DNA of 64,000 nucleotides. Source: Deltaproteobacteria bacterium (GTDB taxonomy: Bacteria > Myxococcota_A > Polyangia > Polyangiales > Polyangiaceae). Within the stretch, counting starts at the first letter, position 1. Each line of letters opens with the position of its first letter. Shown one piece after another: positions 8,979 to 21,210 of the stretch. Under the pieces are notes generated by a model. The model was not told the DNA's origin, ran no database searches, and worked only from the letters and a program-made list of their open reading frames with translations. The stretch covers positions 1 to 64,000 of the forward strand of contig VGRJ01000009.1 in the NCBI GenBank assembly GCA_016875405.1. The letters run 5' to 3'. Position numbers and translations under genes: made by a program.

Positions 8979-9521
8979 ATGGTCGAACTTAGGGTGCGCG
9001 CATCCCGAGCCTCGCGGTACCTCGCGGCCGTGCTCGGCATCGCTGCGTGTCAGCCCGGGCCTGCTTCCGTCGAGGCACCGACCCCGCTCGTCCCTTCCGG
9101 GCGCCTCGTCCGTTTCGAGCTGCCGCGAGCCGATGGCGGCATGCTCCAAAGCGACGAGCTCCTGGGGCGCGCCACGCTCGTGGTCGTGGCCGCCACCTAT
9201 GACACCGCCTCGCAGGCAGCGGTCTCGATCGCTGGCGCGGTCGTGCGTCGGCACAAGCCGCGGGCGAATGGCCTCCTCGTCGTCCTCGAGCCGGAGCAGA
9301 ATCGGCCCCTCGTCCAGGCGTTCGTGGGCGCGATGGACCTGCCCTTTCCGACCGCGCTCGCCGATGCGGATACCCTCGCCGCGGAGGGCGTGTTCGACGG
9401 GCTGCGCCACGTCCCGAGCTTCGTCATCCTCGACCGCGAGGGTCGCGAGTGCTGGCGCCGCGTTGGGCTTGTGAAGGCTGAGGTCCTCGAGGATGCGCTT
9501 CGCGAGGTCCCGGGCGAGTGA
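8979..9521 (+). CDS. Thioredoxin-fold lipoprotein lacking the CXXC site
   Basis: 180 residues. The signal peptide ends in lipobox LGIAAC. The body follows the AhpC/TSA-TlpA pattern: FELPRADGGMLQSDEL, then a strand ATLVVVAAT, then PFPTALADADTLAAEGVFDG and VPSFVILDREGRECWRRVGL, in which the VPSF proline corresponds to the cis-proline of the fold. The redox CXXC that normally follows the first strand is replaced by TYDTASQ, so it is unlikely to be a thiol reductase. It may bind or scaffold instead. It starts immediately after the preceding gene. Confidence 0.65.
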   Translation: MVELRVRASRASRYLAAVLGIAACQPGPASVEAPTPLVPSGRLVRFELPRADGGMLQSDELLGRATLVVVAATYDTASQAAVSIAGAVVRRHKPRANGLLVVLEPEQNRPLVQAFVGAMDLPFPTALADADTLAAEGVFDGLRHVPSFVILDREGRECWRRVGLVKAEVLEDALREVPGE

Positions 9522-9570
9522 GCCGCGTGTCCCTTGCAGACCGAGGCGCGCCGGCGCAGGATCCTCCTCG

Positions 9571-9711
9571 ATGAGCGAGACCTCGTTCCCGCGCGGCGGC
9601 GGTGGCCGGCCTCAGCCGCTCCCGAAGGGCGCTTCGGTCGTGCTCGTGGTGGTGTCGGTCGGGACGCTGCTCGGCACCATCGCCTTCCTCGCCTGGTTGA
9701 TGGTCGGCTGA
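9571..9711 (+). CDS. Small single-pass membrane protein (46 aa)
   Basis: A 46-residue ORF from ATG 9571. A Gly/Pro-rich N-terminal tail is followed by one transmembrane helix, VVLVVVSVGTLLGTIAFLAW. The frame continues upstream but only into sequence without coding character. The small size and lack of a recognised family keep confidence moderate. It lies 49 bases after the thioredoxin-like gene on the same strand and ends 88 bases before a convergent gene, with a stem-loop between them. Confidence 0.45.
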   Translation: MSETSFPRGGGGRPQPLPKGASVVLVVVSVGTLLGTIAFLAWLMVG

Positions 9712-9753
9712 CGCGCGGGGCGTATCATCAAGGACGAATGGTCCGCGAGAGCG

Positions 9754-9776
9754 GAGCCCCGTCGCACGCGGGGCTC
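9754..9776. terminator. Stem-loop between convergent genes
   Basis: Perfect 8-bp stem GAGCCCCG/CGGGGCTC with a seven-base loop, between the convergent genes ending at 9711 (+) and 9800 (-). There is no T-tract, so intrinsic termination is only a suggestion. Confidence 0.4.
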
Positions 9777-9788
9777 GGCGTCGGCGAC

Positions 9789-9802
9789 TGACCCGCGGGT
9801 CA
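9789..9802. promoter_or_regulatory. Perfect 14-bp palindrome at the 3' end of the activase operon
   Basis: TGACCCGCGGGTCA is a perfect palindrome overlapping the stop codon of the minus-strand gene that ends at 9800. It shares the half-site TGACCCG with the palindrome before the activase gene (15489-15506) and with the stem-loop after the TetR gene (16281-16308). It could be a secondary regulator site or a coincidence of GC-rich sequence. Confidence 0.25.
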
Positions 9803-11749
9803 CTCGGCGGCCATGGGCGTGACGAGCGACGCGACCTCGGCGTTGTTCTCGAAGTACGCCTTGCCCATCAGCCGTCGGACGATCGGGCCGTAGTGCTCGC
9901 TCACCTTGCCGCGCACGACGTCGCGCAGGATGGACGCGTCGCACGCGAGCTGCTCGCGGAGGTCCTGGTCCTTCGCAAGCTCGACGACCTTCGCGCCGAG
10001 GCCCGGGACCGCCCGCACCGCCGCGAGGGCGGCCTCTCCAGCTTCGCGCAGTGCCCGCGCCGCCCGCTCCGTGCGCGTCAGCTTGATGAGCGGTGCGACC
10101 TCGTAGACCAGGTTCGCCGCTTCGCCGGCCGCCGCGTGCGGGCTCTTGTGGAGCGGCGAGGCGTACTCGGGGTTCGCCTCGAGGAAGGCGACGACCTCGT
10201 CGCGAGAGACGCCCGTCGCGCGGAAGGCCTCGGTGAGCTCTTGCTCGGCCGCGATGCGCGCCTTGTAGAGGTACATCTGCACGCGAGAATAGAAGTTGGT
10301 GGCGCCATCGCCGCTCGTCTCGACCGCGCAGAAGATCGTCCCCGGATACTTGGTCGTGATGAGCGACTGGACTCCGTCCGACACGCTGCTTGAGGGCATG
10401 CAGCCGAAGGGCTTCACGCTCAGCGTCATGTGCGCCTTCTTCCCAACGACGTTGCAGATGAGCTTCCCGACCTCCATGTGCCCCTCGCCGCCGCGGAGAT
10501 CGTTCGAGTAGTGGTCGTTCGCGACGTCCGCGATCGCGTCCATGTCCGGCAAGTGGTACCCGTGCAGGCCCGGCGGTAGCGCGAACATCTGGAAGCCGAT
10601 GCGAAGACCCCACTCGGCGAGGTGCAGCGCGGCCTGTCGCTTTGCGATGTCGAACTCGCCCTGGTAGCTCGACAGGCCGCTCGTCGCGACGTCGGCGTGG
10701 CGAAGGAGCTCACGCTCGCGCGTGTCGCGAGCCACCTCCCAAATGTTGTAGAGGAGCCACGCGGTCGTGAGCTGGATGTCGCACTCCGCGCCTTCGCTCT
10801 CGAGAAAATGCTGGAGGTGGTAGTTGCCGTCGCCCTCGGTCGTCATCGCCCAGAACTCGCCGATGATGGCCACCTTGGGGCGCACGCGGAGCTTGTCGAC
10901 CTTGATCGACGCGAAGAGACGGCGGCACTCGAGCAGCGCGGCGAAGACGTTCGTCCCCTTGAAGAGCGACTGGTAGAGGAGCTTCTTTGCGGCTTCGCTC
11001 GCGCGGTTGGTGGCGCCGGTCTCGAGCTCGTACGGACGGATCCGGTAGGTGAGCGCGTTGACGACGTCGCCGCAGACGAGCGCCTTAATGATCGCGATAA
11101 AGAACTTCGGGTTGAGGTCGATGCCGACGTCGTCGCCCGTGGCCTGCGAGAGACCGCCCTGCTGCTGAAACAGCATGACGCGGAAGCCGTCGAAGCCCGC
11201 GTCGCGGAGCGCCTTACGGTACTCGGTCACGTACATCCCGAAGCGACACGGACCGCACGCGCCGGCCGTGAAGAACACGTAGTTCCTGATGATTTCTTCG
11301 GTCGATAGACCGTCGTCGTCGCGCAGCTTGCAGAGGTGCTTCACCAGGTTTCCGACGGTGAAGTACGTCGGGTTGCACTGCCCGCGGTTGCCGTACTCCT
11401 TGCCGAACTGCAGGGCCTCGGTGTCCGGGCAGCCGATGTTCTCGACTTTGTAACCGACGCCACGCAGCGCGCCCTCGACGAGGAAGTCCTGCGCCTTGGT
11501 GAGGCCGCTGATGAGCAGCGTGACGTGCTCGCGCTCGGCTCGCTTCACCTCGGGGTTCACCATCTCATCGACCCACAGGCGACGCTCGCGCAACAGGCCC
11601 AGACGCTCGCGCTCGGCGGACTCATGCGCGCGGACGTGCGCCTCGATCTCCTTGTCCGAGAGGATGTCCGCCGACCTCGCGGGCTCGGCGGTGCCGACTA
11701 CGGGCAGGCTCTTTTTCGTCGTGGTGGGCGCTTCGATGGTGGTGGTCAT
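9800..11749 (-). CDS. DUF2229/HgdB-like component of an acyl-CoA dehydratase activase system
   Basis: 649 residues. The sequence matches the C-terminal part of the large 'acyl-CoA dehydratase activase-related' proteins: FFTAGACGPCRFGMYVTEY with a CGPC motif, GFRVMLFQQQGGLSQA, VAIIGEFWAMTTEGDGNYHL, then KPFGCMPSSSVSDGVQ and GTIFCAVETSGDGA. The conserved cysteines suggest iron-sulfur binding. The last 200 residues are helical and lack known motifs. In other bacteria these modules are often found in one protein with the activase; here they are in a separate gene 49 bases after it. A role in radical (R)-2-hydroxyacyl-CoA chemistry is inferred from the partner; the substrate is unknown. Confidence 0.7.
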   Translation of the reverse strand: MTTTIEAPTTTKKSLPVVGTAEPARSADILSDKEIEAHVRAHESAERERLGLLRERRLWVDEMVNPEVKRAEREHVTLLISGLTKAQDFLVEGALRGVGYKVENIGCPDTEALQFGKEYGNRGQCNPTYFTVGNLVKHLCKLRDDDGLSTEEIIRNYVFFTAGACGPCRFGMYVTEYRKALRDAGFDGFRVMLFQQQGGLSQATGDDVGIDLNPKFFIAIIKALVCGDVVNALTYRIRPYELETGATNRASEAAKKLLYQSLFKGTNVFAALLECRRLFASIKVDKLRVRPKVAIIGEFWAMTTEGDGNYHLQHFLESEGAECDIQLTTAWLLYNIWEVARDTRERELLRHADVATSGLSSYQGEFDIAKRQAALHLAEWGLRIGFQMFALPPGLHGYHLPDMDAIADVANDHYSNDLRGGEGHMEVGKLICNVVGKKAHMTLSVKPFGCMPSSSVSDGVQSLITTKYPGTIFCAVETSGDGATNFYSRVQMYLYKARIAAEQELTEAFRATGVSRDEVVAFLEANPEYASPLHKSPHAAAGEAANLVYEVAPLIKLTRTERAARALREAGEAALAAVRAVPGLGAKVVELAKDQDLREQLACDASILRDVVRGKVSEHYGPIVRRLMGKAYFENNAEVASLVTPMAAE

Positions 11750-11798
11750 GGCTGTTGTCGAGGTTCGGGGTTGATGCAGTGGCGCGAAGGGTGGCTCG

Positions 11799-15455
<3,657 letters not shown>

Positions 15456-15488
15456 GGCGAAGGGCTCCGAGAGCGCGTGGTGGCAGGG

Positions 15489-15506
15489 TGACTGACCCGT
15501 CAGTCA
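15489..15506. promoter_or_regulatory. TetR-type operator between activase and regulator genes
   Basis: TGACTGAC-CC-GTCAGTCA is an 18-base inverted repeat with perfect 8-bp arms. It lies 34 bases upstream of the activase start (15455) and 91 bases upstream of the TetR start (15597). The position and symmetry are those expected for a TetR dimer site controlling the divergent activase gene. Confidence 0.7.
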
Positions 15507-15596
15507 GTCCGGCCGGAGGGTCTAGCATGGTCACACGGCTGGTTAAAGCAAGCCGGCGCGTGACGCGCGCTTCGAGCCTCGCTAGCGTCGCTCGCC

Positions 15597-16271
15597 GTGT
15601 CGACGAAGAAGCAGGACCGGCGCGAGGTGCTCCTCAGGGTCGCGAGCGAGGTGTTCGCGGCGAAGGGCTACCACGAGGCGAAGATGGACGACATCGCCGC
15701 TGCTGCCGACGTCGCCAAGGGCACGCTCTACCTGTACTTCCAGGACAAGCGAGGCATCTTCACGGAGCTCATCGACGGACTCGCGGCGCAGCTCTCGACG
15801 TCGATCATCCCCGTCGACACCGAGGCCGACGTCGTCGAGCAGGTGAAGCACAACATCCGCGCCGTCATCGGCGTCCTCGCCCAGGACCCTCACGTGACGA
15901 GCCTGCTCTTCGATCAGGCGAGCGGCGTCGATGAGGGGTTTCGCCACAAGATGGACTCGTTCTACGACGGGCTGAAGGCGCTCCTGTCGGCGAGCCTCGA
16001 GGAGGGACAGAGACTCGGCATCGTCAAGGAGGGCGACACGCGGCTCTACGCGAGCATGACCGTCGGCGGCCTGCGGGAGGTGCTGAACGAAGCGGCGGGG
16101 CGTACGACGGGCAAGCGCACTCGAGAGCAGGTGGTCGAGGCGATCTTCGGCATGCTGCAGGGCGGTTACCTGAGGCTCGATCCCGAGCGGAAGGGGCCGA
16201 CGAGACGCGTCTACGCGACGCTTGGGGTTGCGACGAAGCCGGCGAAGCGTCGCCGCGCGACGAAGGGCTAA
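15597..16271 (+). CDS. TetR/AcrR-family transcriptional regulator
   Basis: 224 residues from GTG 15597. The N-terminal helix-turn-helix reads REVLLRVASEVFAAKGYHEA, then MDDIAAAADVAKGTLYLYF, a textbook TetR DNA-binding domain. The ligand-binding half is helical, with a basic tail (KPAKRRRATKG). It is divergent from the activase operon and the intergenic region carries a perfect palindrome, so it probably represses the operon and responds to an acyl-CoA or related ligand. The ligand is a guess from FadR-type TetR regulators of acyl-CoA metabolism. Confidence 0.88.
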   Translation: MSTKKQDRREVLLRVASEVFAAKGYHEAKMDDIAAAADVAKGTLYLYFQDKRGIFTELIDGLAAQLSTSIIPVDTEADVVEQVKHNIRAVIGVLAQDPHVTSLLFDQASGVDEGFRHKMDSFYDGLKALLSASLEEGQRLGIVKEGDTRLYASMTVGGLREVLNEAAGRTTGKRTREQVVEAIFGMLQGGYLRLDPERKGPTRRVYATLGVATKPAKRRRATKG

Positions 16272-16280
16272 AGCACCGAC

Positions 16281-16308
16281 GCGCGAATGACCCGTGAGTC
16301 ATCCGCGC
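16281..16308. terminator. Stem-loop between convergent TetR and VWA genes
   Basis: GCGCG-A-ATGAC pairs with GTCAT-C-CGCGC around the loop CCGTGA, an 11-position stem with one mismatch. It sits between the ends of two convergent genes (16271 and 16336) and so may terminate both. The inner part also contains TGACCCG, the half-site seen in the activase operator. No T-run follows. Confidence 0.4.
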
Positions 16309-16335
16309 GCCAATCTGAGGCGGGGGCGGTAAGCG

Positions 16336-17877
16336 TCAACGCGCGAGCACGAGGCGCTCGCCGCAGGGCTTCGCCGTCTCGTCGCGTCCGACGCCCGCGA
16401 TGCGCATCGGGTCGAGCTCGAGCAGACGCTCCGTCAGCTCGAGCTTGGCGACGATCAGCTGGTCGAGGTTGGCGCTCGAGTAGTTCGACTGCGTCCCGCC
16501 GCAGCTCGACTTGGGGTCGCCGCCGCCGGTCGACTGCGGGCCGGCGCCGCCGCGGAGGACGAACATGTTCGTCGCGCCGGTGTACTGCGCGGTCTGGCGG
16601 AAGACGACCTGGCCGAGCGCGTCCATCCCCGAGGCTGCGACGGTGTAGAGCTGGATGCCGCGCGCCGCTGCGGTCCGTAGGGAGCGCGCGTAACCGGCGT
16701 CGTCTTGGTAGTCCAGGTGCGGGGGCGCGTCAGCGACAAGGAAGGCGAGCCGGGCGCTCGCGGCATCGTTCCAGGCGAGCTGCGAGAGCGCGACGCGGAG
16801 GCCCTCGTTGACGTGCTCGGGCGTGTCGCCTCCGCCACCGGCTTGAATCGCCTCGATGCGGCGCGAGAACTCGGTGAGGTCGGTGCTGAACGGATAGACG
16901 CGGGTGACGAACGAGTCGCCGCGATCGCGATACTCGACGAGGCCTACGCGGAGCGTCGTCTGCATCCGGCCGGCGTCTCGCGCGACCTTTCGCAGCGTGT
17001 CCTTCACCGCCTCGATCTCCTCAACCATCGAGCCCGTCGTGTCGAGGACGAACACGAGGTCGAGCGTGCGCGCAGGCTCGGCGCGGGCGATCGAGAGGCG
17101 AAGATCGACGATGCCGTCGTCGGCGTGGGCGTCGATCGCGGCCGAGGCGACGCTGCCCTGACAGGAGGCCGTCGCGGAGAGTGCATCGCCGACGAGGCCT
17201 TCCGCGCGCGGGAAGAGGAGCGCGCGGCCCGAGGCCGTGGTGGTGAGGGTCGCGGTGTGTTGCATGCCGTCTGCGACGGTCACGCGGCAGTTGGGGACTC
17301 CCTTGCCGTTCGCGTCACGCACGACGAGGAAGCGGCGGCTCGAGAGGTCGAGCCGCTCGTAGGGCAGGGACGCCTCGCTCGCGAGGTAGCGCTTGAACTC
17401 GCGGTAGTTGGCGTTGTCGTCCCACTCGCCGGCACGGACCGACGCCTCGCTGCGGGCGACGAGCGGGCGGCTGGGTCGTGGCTTGTCGTCGTGCATCGCG
17501 GAGTCGCTCGACTTGGCGATGCGCTTCGCGGCGGTGCCGGCCCGCGAGCTCGTCGTCGACGGCTCGAATTCGCTGTCGCGCGCCCCGCCTTCGGCCGCGA
17601 TGGGCGCCGCGCCCTTATCGGCGCCACCGGGCTTGGCCAGGGCAGCTGCCGGCGCTTCAGGTGCCGCCGCGCCGACGCTGACGGGCTCCTCGGCCGCCTC
17701 GCGGCTCGACTCGGTAGTGGCGGACCCGTCCGCCCGCGCGGTCGACCGGGCATCGGCGACCGTCGTCTTCGGGGCAGAGCCGTCGGTCGTCCCGACCGAG
17801 CGAGGCTCGGGAGTCTGCGTCGCAGAGCAGGCAGCGGTGAAGGCGAAGAGCGTCAGAGCGGTGAGTTGGGTTCGCAT
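16336..17877 (-). CDS. von Willebrand factor A domain lipoprotein
   Basis: 513 residues. ATG 17877 is chosen over an upstream in-frame ATG because GGAGGA precedes it at normal spacing and it opens a signal peptide ending in lipobox FTAAC. A long Ala/Ser/Thr/Pro-rich disordered region (about residues 20-150) leads to a beta-sandwich-like part and then a VWA domain with the MIDAS motif DTTGSM and the region GGGGDTPEH. VWA domains with an intact MIDAS bind metal and mediate adhesion or complex assembly. A Cys pair (CGG near the C-terminus) and a glycine-rich loop follow. It is the last gene of a minus-strand group; function in the envelope is inferred. Confidence 0.8.
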   Translation of the reverse strand: MRTQLTALTLFAFTAACSATQTPEPRSVGTTDGSAPKTTVADARSTARADGSATTESSREAAEEPVSVGAAAPEAPAAALAKPGGADKGAAPIAAEGGARDSEFEPSTTSSRAGTAAKRIAKSSDSAMHDDKPRPSRPLVARSEASVRAGEWDDNANYREFKRYLASEASLPYERLDLSSRRFLVVRDANGKGVPNCRVTVADGMQHTATLTTTASGRALLFPRAEGLVGDALSATASCQGSVASAAIDAHADDGIVDLRLSIARAEPARTLDLVFVLDTTGSMVEEIEAVKDTLRKVARDAGRMQTTLRVGLVEYRDRGDSFVTRVYPFSTDLTEFSRRIEAIQAGGGGDTPEHVNEGLRVALSQLAWNDAASARLAFLVADAPPHLDYQDDAGYARSLRTAAARGIQLYTVAASGMDALGQVVFRQTAQYTGATNMFVLRGGAGPQSTGGGDPKSSCGGTQSNYSSANLDQLIVAKLELTERLLELDPMRIAGVGRDETAKPCGERLVLAR

Positions 17878-17957
17878 AAGGGGTCCTCCGTGGTCGTGAC
17901 GCACAGAGAACGCGGGGTGCGGACGGCGCTTACACTTCCGCGACGACGAAGGTTGCG

Positions 17958-19064
17958 TTAGCTGCGACGCGGCGGCAGGGCGCGTGGCTCGGGGGTGCTT
18001 GGTCCGTCGGTGACGCCTCGGTGGAGGACGATGCCGCGGCCCGCGGCTCGGCCGTACGCGCGCGCGTCGGTCGGCGCCGCGCCACGAAGACGCACGCTGC
18101 GGACGTGTGGGTGACGCTTCCGGTAGAAGTGGTGCAGATCGGCGTCGCCGATCCAGACGAGCCCTTGCTCAGCGCTGCGCCGCTTCTCCGAGGCCAGGCG
18201 CTCTCGGAAGCCCTCCATCACCCCCGCGAGGTACGTGCGGCGCTCGCGGTTCGTTCGCACGCCGGCGGCGCGCGCGTGTTCACGCCAAAGTCGTTCGCTG
18301 GTCGCCAGCATGAAGGCGTGTACGTAGCCTGCGATGTCGAGGTTCTCGGGCGTTCCGCACAGCTCGAGGACGTGACCGCGTTTGCCGTCTTCGGGTCGAT
18401 ACGCGGACACCCAGATCGCCTCGACAAAGAAATGCTCCCCGAGGATGGCGGCGAGGATGTGCTCGCTCTCCTGAATCCGTCCCTTGGGCGCGCCGAGCTG
18501 CCGATAGCCGTAACGGTGTCGCTCCGGTCGCTCGGCCAGCGCGATGTTGTGCTTCAGCATCAGCCGGTGCGCGAGCGTGGCGGCGTTCTCGGCCTCGTGG
18601 CGATTCGAGCTCTGGGCCAGGGCGAGGAGGTCGGCGACGCGCTGCCTCATGCGATCACGCTCCGGATCGGGCTCGCCCGGCGCCGGCGAACCCGTCGCAG
18701 ACGAGTCGATGCCGAGGTCTTCGCACACCTTGCGGAAGGCCGGCCCGTGCGGCGTCTCGTCGCGCACGCCCAAGGCTTCGTGCACGAACTGGTGGGCCAT
18801 CTCGTGCTTCATCACCTCGACGACCTCACCCCACGGACGCTCCGTTACGAGCGGGCGGGACATCTCGATGGTGCGGCGGCCGAGGTCCCAGCGCCCAAGC
18901 ACGGTGGTCGCCTCGACGAGCACGATGACGGGCGGCGAGAGCCGGAACCTGAAATGCGAGCCGTTGAGCTCTCGCCAGGTTCGCGAGAGCTCACGGACAA
19001 GCAGCGCCTCGAGCTCGGCGTGGATGCGCTCGACGCGCGCCCTCGCGTCGCGCGGAGCGCTCAT
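17958..19064 (-). CDS. SprT-like metalloprotease domain fused to DUF2786
   Basis: 368 residues. The first 120 residues resemble SprT: a zinc-binding HEMAHQFVHE (HEXXH) motif in a context EVVEVMKHEMAHQFVHEALG, with a later conserved HGPAFRKVC. A DUF2786 segment follows (RVADLLALAQSSNRHEAENA, then A-H-R-L-M-L-K-H-N), and the last part resembles the domain that often accompanies it. SprT-family proteins are zinc proteases or minigluzincins that act on DNA-bound or other proteins. The start overlaps the preceding metallophosphoesterase gene by four bases (ATGA, 19061-19064), indicating translational coupling. Confidence 0.8.
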   Translation of the reverse strand: MSAPRDARARVERIHAELEALLVRELSRTWRELNGSHFRFRLSPPVIVLVEATTVLGRWDLGRRTIEMSRPLVTERPWGEVVEVMKHEMAHQFVHEALGVRDETPHGPAFRKVCEDLGIDSSATGSPAPGEPDPERDRMRQRVADLLALAQSSNRHEAENAATLAHRLMLKHNIALAERPERHRYGYRQLGAPKGRIQESEHILAAILGEHFFVEAIWVSAYRPEDGKRGHVLELCGTPENLDIAGYVHAFMLATSERLWREHARAAGVRTNRERRTYLAGVMEGFRERLASEKRRSAEQGLVWIGDADLHHFYRKRHPHVRSVRLRGAAPTDARAYGRAAGRGIVLHRGVTDGPSTPEPRALPPRRS

Positions 19065-19858
19065 TCGATCGCCTGGTACGTACGCCGTGCCTTCACGCTG
19101 ACGAGCAAGCGCTCGCGCGGCTTCGCGCCACGAGGCACGGTCGAGCCCTCCGGCAGCACCAGCGCGGTCAGGCGACCGCCGTACACGCAGCCGGTGTCGA
19201 GCCCCGTCGCCCAGCGATGGAGCTGCGGCTTCGTGCTCGCGTTGTGGCCGAACACGACGTGCGGCGGGCCTTCGTAGCGCTTGCCCCAGAGCACGCCCTC
19301 GTCACGACGCTCGGTGGGCGTCCCGTCTTTGCGCACGCCGCGCATGTGAAGGAGGTCGCGCTCTTTCTGCTTCGAAAGGCGGATCCCCGGGACGACGCCG
19401 GCGTGCACGATCAAGAGCTCGTGGTCTGGCACCTCGAGCCAGAGCGGCATCCGCTCGAGCTGCTCCCAACCCTCGTCGTCGAGCTCGGCTGCGGTCGCGC
19501 GAAGCATCTTGCTCGCGACGATCCGCTCTTCGTAAGGATCGAGGACGGGCGTGACGCGCTTGCGTCCGCGGCGAGCTTGCAGCTCGCGCCAGACGAGGAG
19601 TCGGCCCTCGTGGTTCCCGCGAGCCGAGAGCCCGCCGACCTCTCGAACGAGCCGCAGCACCTCGTTCGGCATCGGGCCGCGCATCACGAGGTCGCCCACC
19701 ATGAACACGCGGTCGCCGCGCGTCGGGCCGAGCTTGTCGAGGAGTGCTCCGAGCTCTCGGGCGCAGCCATGCACGTCGCCGATGACGATCGTCCGGCCGG
19801 CGCTGCCGATTTGCTTCGCGAGCTTCTTCTTGCGCTTCTTCGTCTTGCCTTCGGCCAT
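19061..19858 (-). CDS. Calcineurin-like metallophosphoesterase (PPP-type)
   Basis: 265 residues. After a lysine-rich N-terminus (KTKKRKKKLAKQ) the metal-binding motifs of protein phosphatases follow in order: VIGDVHGC, GDLVMRG, ARGNHE, VHAGV near the middle and FGHNAS later. In PPP phosphatases the second motif is GDXVDRG; here the aspartate before RG is methionine, a substitution at a residue that supports catalysis. The arginine is kept. It may be a diadenosine tetraphosphatase/ApaH-like or protein phosphatase. It is coupled by a four-base overlap to the downstream SprT-like gene and follows glgC by 12 bases. Confidence 0.82.
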   Translation of the reverse strand: MAEGKTKKRKKKLAKQIGSAGRTIVIGDVHGCARELGALLDKLGPTRGDRVFMVGDLVMRGPMPNEVLRLVREVGGLSARGNHEGRLLVWRELQARRGRKRVTPVLDPYEERIVASKMLRATAAELDDEGWEQLERMPLWLEVPDHELLIVHAGVVPGIRLSKQKERDLLHMRGVRKDGTPTERRDEGVLWGKRYEGPPHVVFGHNASTKPQLHRWATGLDTGCVYGGRLTALVLPEGSTVPRGAKPRERLLVSVKARRTYQAIE

Positions 19859-19870
19859 CGCCCGTCCGTG

Positions 19871-21130
19871 TCAGCCCTCGGGCTCGATCTTGGCGCGCTT
19901 CGGAATCACGACGATGCCCGCCTCGCTGACGTACCAGCGCCGGCGGTCGCGCTCGAGATCGAAGCCGATGCGCGCGCCCGGCGGGATCTCGACGTCCTTG
20001 TCGATGATGGCGCGGCGGATCTTCGCGTGGCGCCCCACGGTCACGTTGTCGAGCAAGATGCTGTCCTCGACCTCGCTGAACGAGTTCACCCGGCAGCGGC
20101 TGCCGAGCACGGTGCGATGGATGCGACCACCCGAGATGATGCACCCGAGCGACACGATGCTCTCGGTCGCGGTGCCGACGCGGTCCTGCGCCGTGTCGCG
20201 AAAGACGAACTTCGCCGGCGGGTCGTGCGTGATGCCGGTGCGGATCGGCCAGTGCCGATTGTAGAGGTTGAACTGCGGCTTCGTGTGGACGAGGTCCATG
20301 TGCGCCGAGAAGTACGACTCGACCGTCCCGATGTCGCGCCAATAGCTGTTGGCGACCTCGCCCGGGACCTCGTTCGTCTGGAAGTCGTAGACGAAGACGC
20401 GCTGATCGGTCTGAACCATGCGGGGCAGGATGTCGTGGCCAAAGTCGTGGCGGCTCGTCTCGACCGTGGCGTCCTCCTCGAGGTTTCGCACGAGGGCCTC
20501 GGTCCGGAAAATGTAGTTGCCCATCGAGGCGAGGGCCATGTCGGGGCGCCCCGGCATCGGCGGGGGGTTCTGTACCTTCTCGTGGAAGGCGATGATCCGT
20601 CCCTCGGCGTCGACCTCGAGCACTCCGAACGAGCGCGCCTCGTCGAGCGGTACGGGGACCGCCGCGATCGTGACGTCGGCCTCCCTCGCAACGTGCGCCG
20701 ACATCATCTGGCGCACATCCATTTTGTAAATGTGGTCGCCGCCGAAGATCGCGACCGTCGAGGGCTCTTCATCGGTGATGACGTGGAGGCACTGGAACAC
20801 CGCGTCGGCCGAGCCCTTGAACCAGCTCTTGCCCGTGCGCTGCTGCGCCGGGATGGTCTCGATGAAGCTGTCCAGCATCGGCGAGAGGCGCCAGGCGCGC
20901 GCGATGTGCTCCTCGAGTGACGCGCTCTTGTACTGCGTGAGGACCTTGATGCGCGTGTAGCCCGAGTTGACGAAGTTCGAGAGGACGACGTCGACGATGC
21001 GGTAGCGGCTGCCGAATGGGACGGCGGGCTTGGCGCGATCGAGGGTGAGGGGGCCGAGGCGTCTGCCCTCGCCGCCGGCGAGGACCATCACCAGAACCTG
21101 CGAAGGATCGACCGGTCGGCTCGCCACCAT
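19871..21130 (-). CDS. glgC: Glucose-1-phosphate adenylyltransferase (ADP-glucose pyrophosphorylase)
   Basis: 419 residues. It makes ADP-glucose for glycogen synthesis. Signature blocks are all present: VLAGGEGRRLGPLTLDRAKP at the N-terminus, WFKGSADAVFQC, GGDHIYKMD, SMGNYIFRTEAL and YWRDIGTVESYFSAHMDL, followed by a left-handed beta-helix C-terminal domain with ISGGRIHRTVLG and DNVTVGRHAKIRRA. The length is close to the E. coli enzyme (431). It is the first gene of the tight minus-strand group with the metallophosphoesterase and SprT-like genes, which may be co-transcribed. No other glg genes are in the window. Confidence 0.95.
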   Translation of the reverse strand: MVASRPVDPSQVLVMVLAGGEGRRLGPLTLDRAKPAVPFGSRYRIVDVVLSNFVNSGYTRIKVLTQYKSASLEEHIARAWRLSPMLDSFIETIPAQQRTGKSWFKGSADAVFQCLHVITDEEPSTVAIFGGDHIYKMDVRQMMSAHVAREADVTIAAVPVPLDEARSFGVLEVDAEGRIIAFHEKVQNPPPMPGRPDMALASMGNYIFRTEALVRNLEEDATVETSRHDFGHDILPRMVQTDQRVFVYDFQTNEVPGEVANSYWRDIGTVESYFSAHMDLVHTKPQFNLYNRHWPIRTGITHDPPAKFVFRDTAQDRVGTATESIVSLGCIISGGRIHRTVLGSRCRVNSFSEVEDSILLDNVTVGRHAKIRRAIIDKDVEIPPGARIGFDLERDRRRWYVSEAGIVVIPKRAKIEPEG

Positions 21131-21210
21131 CGTTTCGACGCTACTCTTTCATCTCAGGAAAATCGACTCCGCGAGCGCCTGAACGCTCCGCACCGGCGGC
21201 GCGTCGGCGC

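Noticed and set aside
9789-9802. The 14-bp palindrome as a proven TetR operator
   Set aside because: It shares only a half-site with the main operator and overlaps a stop codon; listed as a low-confidence element only.
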